From: PALSA-612 sp964595575
GTDB lineage: Bacteria; Actinomycetota; Thermoleophilia; Gaiellales; Gaiellaceae
NCBI GenBank assembly: GCA_964595575.1
Contig: CAZQRA010000011.1
Coordinates: 3,657 to 67,656, forward strand
Direction of reading: 5' to 3'
Length of the DNA stretch: 64,000 nucleotides
Positions 33,082-40,030 of the stretch are shown here, piece by piece. The stretch's first letter is position 1. Each line of letters opens with the position of its first letter. The position numbers and the translations under genes were made by a program. Under the pieces are notes generated by a model. It searched no databases, was not told the origin of the DNA, and saw only the letters and a list, made by a program, of their open reading frames with translations.

Positions 33082-35051
33082 TAGGCGGCGTACTCCCGGC
33101 GCAACTCCTCCAGGGGACGGCCGAGCAGGCGATCCCCGCCGACCGTGCCCAGGCGGCGTAGCTCGAGGCCCGGCGCCTCCAGCCGCTCTGCCTCCTGCGG
33201 GCGGCAGGCGAGGACGGCCGCTGCCCGCTCCTCCAGCTCGACCTCGGCCCCCACGCCGCTCCACAGGGCCGCCTCGACCAAGGCCACCGCTGCCCCGCCG
33301 TCGCTGACGTCGTGCACGAGGGAGCAGCGGGGAGCGGCTTGCCACAGGAAGCGAACGACGTCGGCCCAGCCCAGGAGGTCGGCCTCGGTGGGGGCGAGCA
33401 CCGCCAGGATGACGTCCCCGTCCTGCCAGCCCTGCGGCACCCGCCGCACGTCGGGAACGAGGCCCACGCAGCCCACGACCGGTGTGGGAGGGATGGCCTG
33501 GCCGGCGGTCTCGTTGTAGAGGGAGACGTTGCCGGAGACGACGGGGAGCTCCAGGGCGCGGGCGGCGCGGGCGACTCCCTCCACGGCCTGGATCAGCTCC
33601 CAGCCGATGTCCGGCTTCTCCGGGTTGCCGAGGTTGAGGCAGTCGGTCAGGGCCAGGGGCCGGCCGCCCACGCAGGCGACGTTGCGGGCAGCGTCCACCA
33701 CCGCCAGGGCCGCGGCCAGGAAGGGATCGCGCTCGCCCACAGGAGGGCCGTCCAGCGACACCGCCAGGCCGCGCCAGGAGGGCCGCAGCCGCAGCACGGC
33801 GGCGTCGAGGCCGGGGCGGCGGACGGTGCGCGAGCCCACCAGGTAGTCGTAGCGCTCGTAGACGAACCGGCGGCTGCGGAGGTTGGGATCGGAGAGGGCG
33901 GCGGGACGGGGCCCCGGGCGGCGCACGCTGGGCCGGCGGGGCACCTGGTAGCGGGGGCACTCCTCGGTGAGGAAGCGGGCGGGGATGTCGGCCACAAGCT
34001 CCCCGGCGAAGAAGGCGCGCAGGGATCCCGAGGCGGTGACCTGGCCGATCTCCGCCCAGGGAAGCTCCCAGCGCTCGATCACCGCCGCCGCCTCTGCCAC
34101 CCGCTCCGGCGCCACCGCCGCCACCATCCGCTCCTGGCTCTCGGAGATCATGATCTCCCAGGGCTCGAGGTCGGGCTCCCGCAGGGGCACCCGGTCGAGG
34201 TGGCAGTCGATGCCGGCCCCGTCCTTGGCCATCTCCGCCAGGGCCGAGGCCAGGCCGGCCGCCCCGCAGTCCTGGAGCGACTCCACCAGGCCGCGCTCGA
34301 CCAGCTCCAGCGATACCTCGATCAGGCGCTTGCCGGTGAAGGGGTCGCCGATCTGCACTGACGGACGCTTGTCCCGGGAGCCCTCGTCGAGCTCCTGGCT
34401 GGCGAGGATACTGGCCCCGCCGATGCCGTCGCGGCCGGTGGTCGCCCCGTAGAGGAGGAGGGAGAGGCCCGGCCTCCTGGCCCGCGCCCGGGTCAGCCGC
34501 TCCACCGGGAGCAGGCCCACGCACATGGCGTTGACCAGGCAGTTGTGGCGGTAGGCGGGGTCGAAGACGGTCTCGCCGCCCACGGTGGGCACCCCCACCG
34601 AGTTTCCGTAGTGGGCGATGCCGGCCACGGCGCGGTGGAAGTGGTCGTCGAGGGCGCCGAAGCGGAGGCTGTCCAGGATCGCCACCGGCCGGGCGCCCAT
34701 GGCCACGATGTCGCGGAGGATCCCCCCCACGCCGGTGGCCGCTCCCTGGAAGGGCTCCACGGCCGAGGGGTGGTTGTGGCTCTCCACCTTGAAGGCGCAG
34801 GCAAGGCCCTGGCCGAGGTCGATCACGCCGGCGTTCTCGCCCGGCCCTTGGAGCACGCCCGGGCCCTCGGTGGGAAGGCGGCGAAGGAGCGGGGCCGAGT
34901 GCTTGTAGCCGCAGTGCTCCGACCACAGCAGGGAGAAGACGGCCAGCTCGAGGCGGTTGGGCTCGCGGCCGAGGAGAGCGCGAATACGATCCAGCTCTCC
35001 GTCGGTGAGACCGAGGGCACGGTGGAGCCGGTGTGCCGCGACTGCCTTCAG
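33081..35051 (-). CDS. purL: PurL: FGAM synthase large subunit, apparent CTG start
   Basis: About 656 residues, short-form PurL that works with the separate PurQ and PurS. Motifs: LAVFSLLWSEHCGYKHS, FKVESHNHPSAVEPFQGAATGV-type substrate loop, VPTVGGETVFD, QDCGAAGLASALAEMA, DCLNLGNPEKPDIGW, VSGNVSLYNE, LVHDVSDGG. No ATG, GTG or TTG exists in frame near the expected N-terminus. A CTG at 35051 begins LKAVAAHRLHRALGLTD and lies 7 nt after TAGACT, the same layout as other leaderless starts here, so I place the start at CTG. Confidence 0.85.
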   Translation of the reverse strand: MKAVAAHRLHRALGLTDGELDRIRALLGREPNRLELAVFSLLWSEHCGYKHSAPLLRRLPTEGPGVLQGPGENAGVIDLGQGLACAFKVESHNHPSAVEPFQGAATGVGGILRDIVAMGARPVAILDSLRFGALDDHFHRAVAGIAHYGNSVGVPTVGGETVFDPAYRHNCLVNAMCVGLLPVERLTRARARRPGLSLLLYGATTGRDGIGGASILASQELDEGSRDKRPSVQIGDPFTGKRLIEVSLELVERGLVESLQDCGAAGLASALAEMAKDGAGIDCHLDRVPLREPDLEPWEIMISESQERMVAAVAPERVAEAAAVIERWELPWAEIGQVTASGSLRAFFAGELVADIPARFLTEECPRYQVPRRPSVRRPGPRPAALSDPNLRSRRFVYERYDYLVGSRTVRRPGLDAAVLRLRPSWRGLAVSLDGPPVGERDPFLAAALAVVDAARNVACVGGRPLALTDCLNLGNPEKPDIGWELIQAVEGVARAARALELPVVSGNVSLYNETAGQAIPPTPVVGCVGLVPDVRRVPQGWQDGDVILAVLAPTEADLLGWADVVRFLWQAAPRCSLVHDVSDGGAAVALVEAALWSGVGAEVELEERAAAVLACRPQEAERLEAPGLELRRLGTVGGDRLLGRPLEELRREYAA

Positions 35052-35058
35052 GTACCCA

Positions 35059-35064
35059 AGTCTA
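35059..35064 (-). promoter_or_regulatory. -10 box TAGACT, purL-purF
   Basis: TAGACT on the minus strand, 7 nt before the CTG at 35051. Its position supports initiation at that CTG on a leaderless mRNA. Confidence 0.5.
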
Positions 35065-35147
35065 CCCCGCCGGGACGCCGCCCTTGCCGGCCGAGGCGAC
35101 GCTCGCCTCGACGCCGGGGTGGGGGACGGAGCGGTCGTTTCCCCCGC

Positions 35148-35153
35148 TAGCCT
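35148..35153 (+). promoter_or_regulatory. -10 box TAGCCT, EamA transporter
   Basis: TAGCCT on the plus strand, 6 nt before GTG 35160; leaderless arrangement. Confidence 0.5.
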
Positions 35154-35159
35154 CTGTGC

Positions 35160-36065
35160 GTGCCCCGAGGCTACGTCCCCCTCCTCCTCGTCTTGTCCGC
35201 CGCCTGGGGCGCCTCCTACCTCTTCATCAAGGTAGGGGTGCGGGACTTCGAGCCGACGGTGCTGATGGCGATCCGCCTGCTCCTCTCGGCACCGGTGCTC
35301 TTCGCCTTCCTGTGCCTGCGCGGCGGCGCCCGGGGGGCGGCGCGGGAGCTTCGTGGCGCCTGGCGCGAGGGGCTCGTGCTCGGCGTCATCAACGCCGCCC
35401 TCCCGTTCACGCTGGTCGCCTGGGGCGAGAAGCACATCGACTCGGGCATCGCCGCCATCGCCAACGCCAGCGTGCCCATCTTCGTGGCCCTCCTCGCCGC
35501 CCGCTACCGGCCCAGCGAGCGGGCCAGGGGAGCGCGCCTGGCGGGGATCGTGGTCGGGCTCCTGGGGGTGGGCCTCCTGGCCGGGGTCAAGCCCGAGGGG
35601 GGCCTGTGGGCGGTGGCTGGGACCTTGGCGGTGGTGGCGGCCTCGATCTCCTACGCCGCAGGGGCCCTGTACGGCCAGGCCCGGGCTGCCGACCTCTCCG
35701 GCCCCGTACTGGCCACGGCTACCACCATCTACGGCGGCATCGTCCTCCTCCCCTTCGCCCTCCTCGAGCTCCCCGACCAGGCCCCGGGGTGGAAGCCCCT
35801 GGCCTCCGCCGCCGCCCTCTCCCTGCTCGGCACCGCCTTCGCCCAGCTCGTCCTCTTCCGCATGCTGCGCCTCTACGGCGCCTCCCGGGTGTCGCTCGTC
35901 ACCTACCTCTTGCCCCCGGTGGCGCTCCTCTACGGGGCCTTGCTCCTGGACGAGCCGGTCACCGCTCCCGCCCTGGCCGGGCTCGTCCTCATCCTCCTCG
36001 GCGTCGCCCTCGGCTCCGGGCTCCTCCGCCTGGGCCGGCGACCGGCGATCGGGATCGCGCCCTGA
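35160..36065 (+). CDS. EamA/DMT-family transporter
   Basis: 301 residues, GTG 35160. Ten predicted membrane helices in two EamA halves: LLLVLSAAWGASYLFIKVGV at the N-terminus, TLVAWGEKHIDSGIAAIANA and VPIFVALLAA ending the first half, and YLLPPVALLYGALLLDEP in the second. Drug/metabolite exporter superfamily; substrate unknown. Its TGA overlaps the ATG of the following acetyltransferase by one base (TGATG), so the two are co-translated. Confidence 0.88.
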   Translation: MPRGYVPLLLVLSAAWGASYLFIKVGVRDFEPTVLMAIRLLLSAPVLFAFLCLRGGARGAARELRGAWREGLVLGVINAALPFTLVAWGEKHIDSGIAAIANASVPIFVALLAARYRPSERARGARLAGIVVGLLGVGLLAGVKPEGGLWAVAGTLAVVAASISYAAGALYGQARAADLSGPVLATATTIYGGIVLLPFALLELPDQAPGWKPLASAAALSLLGTAFAQLVLFRMLRLYGASRVSLVTYLLPPVALLYGALLLDEPVTAPALAGLVLILLGVALGSGLLRLGRRPAIGIAP

Positions 36066-36640
36066 TGGAAGAGGAAGGGGTCAGGCTGCGCCGGGTTCAG
36101 CCGGAGGACCTCGACTTCCTGGTCGAGCTCCTGACGAGCGAGGAGGTGGAGCCGTTCCTGGCGGCCGTGTCCGCCCGCGACCACGACTCCCTGCTGGCCG
36201 AGATCGAGCGCTCGCTGGGGGAGCCCGAGGACTTCGGCCGCTTCCTGGTCGAGGTGTGGGAGGAGGGGGAGTGGCAGCGGGCCGGCCTGGTCGGCTTCCA
36301 GGTGCGCAACCGACGCAGCCGCATCGCCACCCTGGAGCGGCTGGCGCTCCATCCCCGCTTCCGGGGCCGGGGCGTGGCCCTGCGGGCATCGCGGCTGTTG
36401 CAGCGCTACCTCCTCCTCGGCCTCGGCTACCACCGTCTCGAGCTCGAGATCTACGGCTTCAACGAGCGGGCCATCCGGCACGCGCAGCGAGCCGGCTTCG
36501 TCCAGGAGGGAAGGCGGCGGCGGGCCTACTGGCGGCACGGGGCCTGGGTAGACGGCGTCCTCTTCGGGCTGACCCGCGAGGACCTGGAGAGGGAGGGCGA
36601 TATGGAGCGGGCGCCGCGTTCTCCTGACTGCCTCAGCTAA
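36065..36640 (+). CDS. GNAT-family N-acetyltransferase
   Basis: 191 residues, ATG 36065 in a TGATG overlap with the transporter. RimJ/RimL-like GNAT: VRLRRVQPEDLDFLVELL at the start, acetyl-CoA loop HPRFRGRGVALRAS, LELEIYGFNERAIRHAQRAG and FVQEGRRRRAYWRHGAW with the usual C-terminal variant (DGVLFGLTRED). Substrate unknown. Coupling to the exporter hints at modification of an exported compound or at self-protection. Confidence 0.88.
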   Translation: MEEEGVRLRRVQPEDLDFLVELLTSEEVEPFLAAVSARDHDSLLAEIERSLGEPEDFGRFLVEVWEEGEWQRAGLVGFQVRNRRSRIATLERLALHPRFRGRGVALRASRLLQRYLLLGLGYHRLELEIYGFNERAIRHAQRAGFVQEGRRRRAYWRHGAWVDGVLFGLTREDLEREGDMERAPRSPDCLS

Positions 36641-36643
36641 CGT
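36638..36643 (+). promoter_or_regulatory. -10 box TAACGT, phosphofructokinase
   Basis: TAACGT, 9 nt before GTG 36653, overlapping the acetyltransferase stop. A GAGG 5 nt before the start could instead serve as ribosome site in a transcript from upstream. Confidence 0.3.
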
Positions 36644-36652
36644 CGAGGACAC

Positions 36653-37699
36653 GTGATCCGAAGGGTCGGCATCCTCACCGGAGGGGGGGACTGTCCCGGG
36701 CTGAACGCGGTCATCCGGGCGGTCGTTCGCCGCTGCTCCAGCCGGGGGCAAGAGGTGGTGGGCATCCGCCAAGGCTGGCGGGGCCTGGTCGAGGACCTCG
36801 TCCGGCCCTTGAAGCCGCAGGACGTGTCCGGGATCCTCCCCCGAGGAGGAACCATCCTCGGCACCAGCCGCACCAACCCCTACCGCCTGGAGGGAGGGGT
36901 CGAGCGCGTCCTCGCCACCTTCTCCCGCCACCGCCTCGACGCTCTGGTCGCCGTGGGCGGCGAGGACACCCTGGGAGTAGCGGCCCGGCTCTACGCCGAG
37001 CACGGCTTCCCCGTGGTCGGGGTCCCCAAGACCATCGACAACGACCTCTCCGCCACCGACTACACCTTCGGCTTCGACACGGCCGTATCGGTGTGCACGG
37101 AGGCCATCGACCGCCTCCACACCACCGCCGAGTCCCACAACCGGGTGATGGTGGTGGAGGTGATGGGCCGCCACACGGGCTGGATCGCGGTCATGAGCGG
37201 GATCGCCGGGGGGGCGGACGTCATCCTCATCCCCGAGGACCCCATGACCGTGGAAGAGACCTGTCGCGAGCTCGAGCGCCGCCACGCCCGGGGCAAGGAC
37301 TTCTCGATCGTGGTGGTGAGCGAGGGCTACAAGCTGACCTACGAGTCGGGGGAGGAGCGGGAGGTCGTCCAGGAGGCGGAGCCCGACCAGTTCGGCCACG
37401 TCCGCCTGGGCGGGGTGGGGGAGGAGCTGGCTCGGGAGATCGAGGCGCGCACCGGCTTCGAGACCCGGGTGACCGTGCTCGGCCACGTGCAGCGGGGCGG
37501 ATCCCCTACCGCCCGCGACCGCGTGCTCGCCACCCGGTTCGGGCTCAAGGCGGCCGACCTCGTCCACGAGGGGAAGCTGGGGCGGATGGCCGCCCTGCGG
37601 GGAGACGCGATCGTGGACGTGCCCCTGGCCGACGCCGTCGCCCGGCCGAAGACGGTACCGCCGGAGTGGTACCAGGTGGCCCGGACCTTCTTCGGCTAG
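36653..37699 (+). CDS. 6-phosphofructokinase, PPi-dependent signature
   Basis: 348 residues, GTG 36653. TGGGDCPGLNAVIRAV at the N-terminus, VAVGGEDTLGVAARLY (GGEDT 102-106), VPKTIDNDLSATDYTFG (K126) and EVMGRHTGWIA. In ATP-dependent enzymes the residue after GGD/E is Gly and the PKTIDND lysine is Gly; here they are Asp105 and Lys126, the two changes known to give pyrophosphate dependence in actinobacterial enzymes. Phosphorylates fructose 6-phosphate in glycolysis and could work in reverse. The aldolase gene follows on the opposite strand. Confidence 0.92.
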   Translation: MIRRVGILTGGGDCPGLNAVIRAVVRRCSSRGQEVVGIRQGWRGLVEDLVRPLKPQDVSGILPRGGTILGTSRTNPYRLEGGVERVLATFSRHRLDALVAVGGEDTLGVAARLYAEHGFPVVGVPKTIDNDLSATDYTFGFDTAVSVCTEAIDRLHTTAESHNRVMVVEVMGRHTGWIAVMSGIAGGADVILIPEDPMTVEETCRELERRHARGKDFSIVVVSEGYKLTYESGEEREVVQEAEPDQFGHVRLGGVGEELAREIEARTGFETRVTVLGHVQRGGSPTARDRVLATRFGLKAADLVHEGKLGRMAALRGDAIVDVPLADAVARPKTVPPEWYQVARTFFG

Positions 37700-37707
37700 C
37701 TCGCCAG

Positions 37708-37734
37708 GCCCTCCCCGGGTCGGGCGGGGGAGCC
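37708..37734. terminator. Possible bidirectional terminator hairpin
   Basis: Between two convergent stop codons. GGCCCTCCCC can pair with GGGGGAGCC around a short loop, with one bulge. There is no U-run, which is common in GC-rich actinobacteria. Confidence 0.35.
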
Positions 37735-37738
37735 GAGG

Positions 37739-38764
37739 CTAGGCCGCCTCCCGCTCGAGGGCGGGATCGTAGGCCCCCGAGCGGGCGAGGGCGTTGAGAC
37801 GGGCGCGGTGGAGGAGCGCTCGCTGGGCCGACTCCACGTTCTCGGCCCGGCCCGCCCAGGCGCGGAGGGCCGGGGCCTGCAGGGCTCGGCCGTAGGAGAA
37901 GGAGAGCTCCCAGGGGTGGGGGCCGCGACGGCTCATGGCGTCCAAGCGGGCGGTGGCCGCCTCGTCCGCCTGGCCGCCGGAGAGGAAGACGATGCCGGGC
38001 ACGGCGGCCGGGACCGTCCTGCGCAGGACGGCGAGGGTGCGCTCGGCCACCTCCTCCACCGAGGCCTGCTCTGGGCAGTCCTTGCCGGGCAGCACCATGC
38101 TCGGCTTGAGGAGCGTGCCCTCTAGCTCGATCCCGTAGAGGCGAAGCTCGTGGAAGACGGTCCCCAGGGTCTCCTCGGTCACCTCCTGGCAGCGCTCGAT
38201 GGGATGGTCGCCGTCCATGAGGACCTCCGGCTCCACGATGGGGACGAGCCCTGCCTCCTGGCTGAGGGCGGCGAAGCGGGCGAGGGCGTGGGCGTTGGCC
38301 CGCAGGCAGGCGTAGCTCGGTAGCCCTCGGCCGATGCGGATGACCGCCCGCCACTTGGTGAACCAGGCGCCCAGGCTGCGGTACGCGGCCAGCCGCTCGC
38401 GGAGGCCGTCCAAGCCCTCGGTGACCGTCTCCCCGGGGAAGCCGGAGAGGGGCTTGGCCCCGGTGTCGACCTTGATCCCGGGGACGATCCCTTGGCGCCG
38501 CAGGAGCTCGGGGAAGGGGGTGCCGTCGGCGGCGGCCTGGCGGATAGTTTCGTCGAACAGGATGACCCCGGAGATGTACTCGCCTAGGCCGGGGGCGGAG
38601 AAGAGAAGCTCCCTGTAGGCACGGCGGGTCTCCTCGGTGGAGGCAAGGCCGACGGCGGCGAGCCGCCGCTCGATGGTGGGGAGGCTCTCGTCGGCGGCCA
38701 GGATGCCCTTGCCGGGAGGGACGAGGGAGCGGGCGAGATCGGCCAAGCTCGAGGTCGCGCTCAC
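37739..38764 (-). CDS. fba: Class I fructose-bisphosphate aldolase
   Basis: 341 residues from GTG 38764. Eukaryote-like class I aldolase: LARSLVPPGKGILAADES, VILFDETIRQ, PGIKVDTGAKPLSGFPGE, WRAVIRIG, LVPIVEPEVLMDGDH, and LEGTLLKPSMVLPG whose Lys forms the Schiff base; FLSGGQADEAATARLDAM. Metal-independent cleavage of fructose 1,6-bisphosphate. Faces the phosphofructokinase convergently. TAGCCT lies 7 nt upstream of the start. Confidence 0.94.
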   Translation of the reverse strand: MSATSSLADLARSLVPPGKGILAADESLPTIERRLAAVGLASTEETRRAYRELLFSAPGLGEYISGVILFDETIRQAAADGTPFPELLRRQGIVPGIKVDTGAKPLSGFPGETVTEGLDGLRERLAAYRSLGAWFTKWRAVIRIGRGLPSYACLRANAHALARFAALSQEAGLVPIVEPEVLMDGDHPIERCQEVTEETLGTVFHELRLYGIELEGTLLKPSMVLPGKDCPEQASVEEVAERTLAVLRRTVPAAVPGIVFLSGGQADEAATARLDAMSRRGPHPWELSFSYGRALQAPALRAWAGRAENVESAQRALLHRARLNALARSGAYDPALEREAA

Positions 38765-38771
38765 GGGGTCG

Positions 38772-38777
38772 AGGCTA
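38772..38777 (-). promoter_or_regulatory. -10 box TAGCCT, fba
   Basis: TAGCCT on the minus strand, 7 nt before GTG 38764; leaderless. Lies 23 nt from the oppositely oriented gloA box. Confidence 0.5.
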
Positions 38778-38800
38778 GCAGCGCCTCCGGCTGCCCTGGA

Positions 38801-38806
38801 TAGGAT
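38801..38806 (+). promoter_or_regulatory. -10 box TAGGAT, gloA
   Basis: TAGGAT, 6 nt before ATG 38813; leaderless arrangement. Confidence 0.55.
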
Positions 38807-38812
38807 GGCGGC

Positions 38813-39205
38813 ATGGCCCGCTTCCTCCACACCATGGTGCGGATCACCGACCCCGAGCGGAGCCGCCGCTTCTACGAGGCGCTCGGGTTCCGCTTCAGCC
38901 GGGCCATGGACATCGTCCGCGAGGGGAAGCTGGAGGCCACCAACTACTTCTTCTCCATCGGCGACCAGGAGGACGTGCTCGAGCTCACCTACAACCACGA
39001 CGGGCGCACCTACGAGCTGGGAACGGGCTACGGCCACATCGCCCTGGCCGTGGACGACCTGGACGCGACCCTGGAGCAGCTGGCCGGCCAGGGGATCGAG
39101 CCCGAGCGGCCTCCCTATCGGGTGCGGGAGGGCGGAGCGCGGCTCTGCTTCGTGCGCGACCCTGACGGCTACCGCATCGAGCTGATCGACCGCTCGGGCA
39201 GGTAG
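38813..39205 (+). CDS. gloA: Glyoxalase I (lactoylglutathione lyase-type)
   Basis: 130 residues, ATG 38813. VOC fold with two beta-alpha-beta-beta-beta halves: FLHTMVRITDPERSRRFYEA (His metal ligand), DVLELTYNHD (Glu), GYGHIALAVDDLDATLEQL (His) and VRDPDGYRIELID (Glu). All four metal ligands of glyoxalase I are present. Detoxifies methylglyoxal; neighbouring triose-forming aldolase makes the location sensible. Many actinobacteria use thiols other than glutathione. Confidence 0.9.
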   Translation: MARFLHTMVRITDPERSRRFYEALGFRFSRAMDIVREGKLEATNYFFSIGDQEDVLELTYNHDGRTYELGTGYGHIALAVDDLDATLEQLAGQGIEPERPPYRVREGGARLCFVRDPDGYRIELIDRSGR

Positions 39206-39257
39206 CGCCGCCGGGCCGGCGACACGGGCGATCCCACAGCCGGCGCGCCGCCCGCGC

Positions 39258-39905
39258 TCAGGCGGGCAGGCCGTGGCGGATCGTGCGCCACGACTGCCAG
39301 GTGATCCTGAGGATGACGACGGTGATGGCGAGGCCGATGAGGGGATCCGCCACCGCGGCTCCCAAGGCCACGGCGAGAGCGCTCGCCACCACCCCCAGGG
39401 ACACGAAGGCGTCGATACGGGCGTGGTGGCCGTCGGCCACCAGGGCGGCGCTCTCCAGCCGCCGGCCGGCCCGAAGCCGCACCCGGGCGGCTGCCTCGTT
39501 TCCCAGGAAGCCGACGGCGCCGGCCAGGGCGAGGACGAGGAGGTGAGAGGGGGCTCGCGGGTTGATCAGCCGGTCGACGGTCTCGTACAGGGCCACGCCG
39601 GCGCTGGCGAGGATGGCCAGGACGACGCCGTAGCCGGCGATCCGCTCGGCCCGGGCGCTGCGAGCGAGGAAGGCGACCCCCAAGGGGAGGGCGGTAAGGG
39701 CATCGCCGGCGTTGTGGATGAGGTCGGCAAGGAGGGCCACGCTCCCGCTGAGGACGTAGATCGCCCCCTGGGCGGCGGCGGTGGCGCCGAGGATGCCCAG
39801 GCTGGCGCTCACCGCCCGTACCCCGGCCCGGCTGCGGACGAGGGAGGGATCGACGAGGCCGTGGACGTGGTGGCCGTGACCGTGGCGGTGGACGTGGGCG
39901 GGCAC
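39258..39905 (-). CDS. Cation diffusion facilitator, short form
   Basis: 215 residues from GTG 39905. His-rich N-terminus (PAHVHRHGHGHHVHG), then six membrane helices. Metal-site motifs: VALLADLIHNAGDAL in helix 2 and LVADGHHARIDAFVSLGV in helix 5. The protein stops soon after helix 6, so the usual cytoplasmic dimerisation domain (about 80 residues) is absent. Likely a Zn2+/Co2+ exporter; such short CDFs exist. Box CAGACT lies 6 nt upstream (39912-39917). Confidence 0.85.
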   Translation of the reverse strand: MPAHVHRHGHGHHVHGLVDPSLVRSRAGVRAVSASLGILGATAAAQGAIYVLSGSVALLADLIHNAGDALTALPLGVAFLARSARAERIAGYGVVLAILASAGVALYETVDRLINPRAPSHLLVLALAGAVGFLGNEAAARVRLRAGRRLESAALVADGHHARIDAFVSLGVVASALAVALGAAVADPLIGLAITVVILRITWQSWRTIRHGLPA

Positions 39906-39911
39906 GGCTCC

Positions 39912-39917
39912 AGTCTG
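39912..39917 (-). promoter_or_regulatory. -10-like box CAGACT, CDF transporter
   Basis: CAGACT on the minus strand, 6 nt before GTG 39905; first base differs from TANNNT. Confidence 0.3.
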
Positions 39918-40017
39918 ACGTCTCGCCTCCGGGCCTGCCTGGCCAAGACGCGGGGGCGGCCCTGCGCTCCACCCGCCGCCGCCACGGTTGCGGGCGCGCC
40001 CTCCGCGCGGCCTCCGG

Positions 40018-40023
40018 TACGGT
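40018..40023 (+). promoter_or_regulatory. -10 box TACGGT, MMPL exporter
   Basis: TACGGT, 7 nt before ATG 40031. The spacing favours this ATG over the GTG at 40022. Confidence 0.45.
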
Positions 40024-40030
40024 GGGGGCC

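Noticed and set aside
33082..34926. Upstream extension of the purF frame to 1,076 codons
   Set aside because: PurF needs Cys immediately after its start; the extension lies over purL in another frame.
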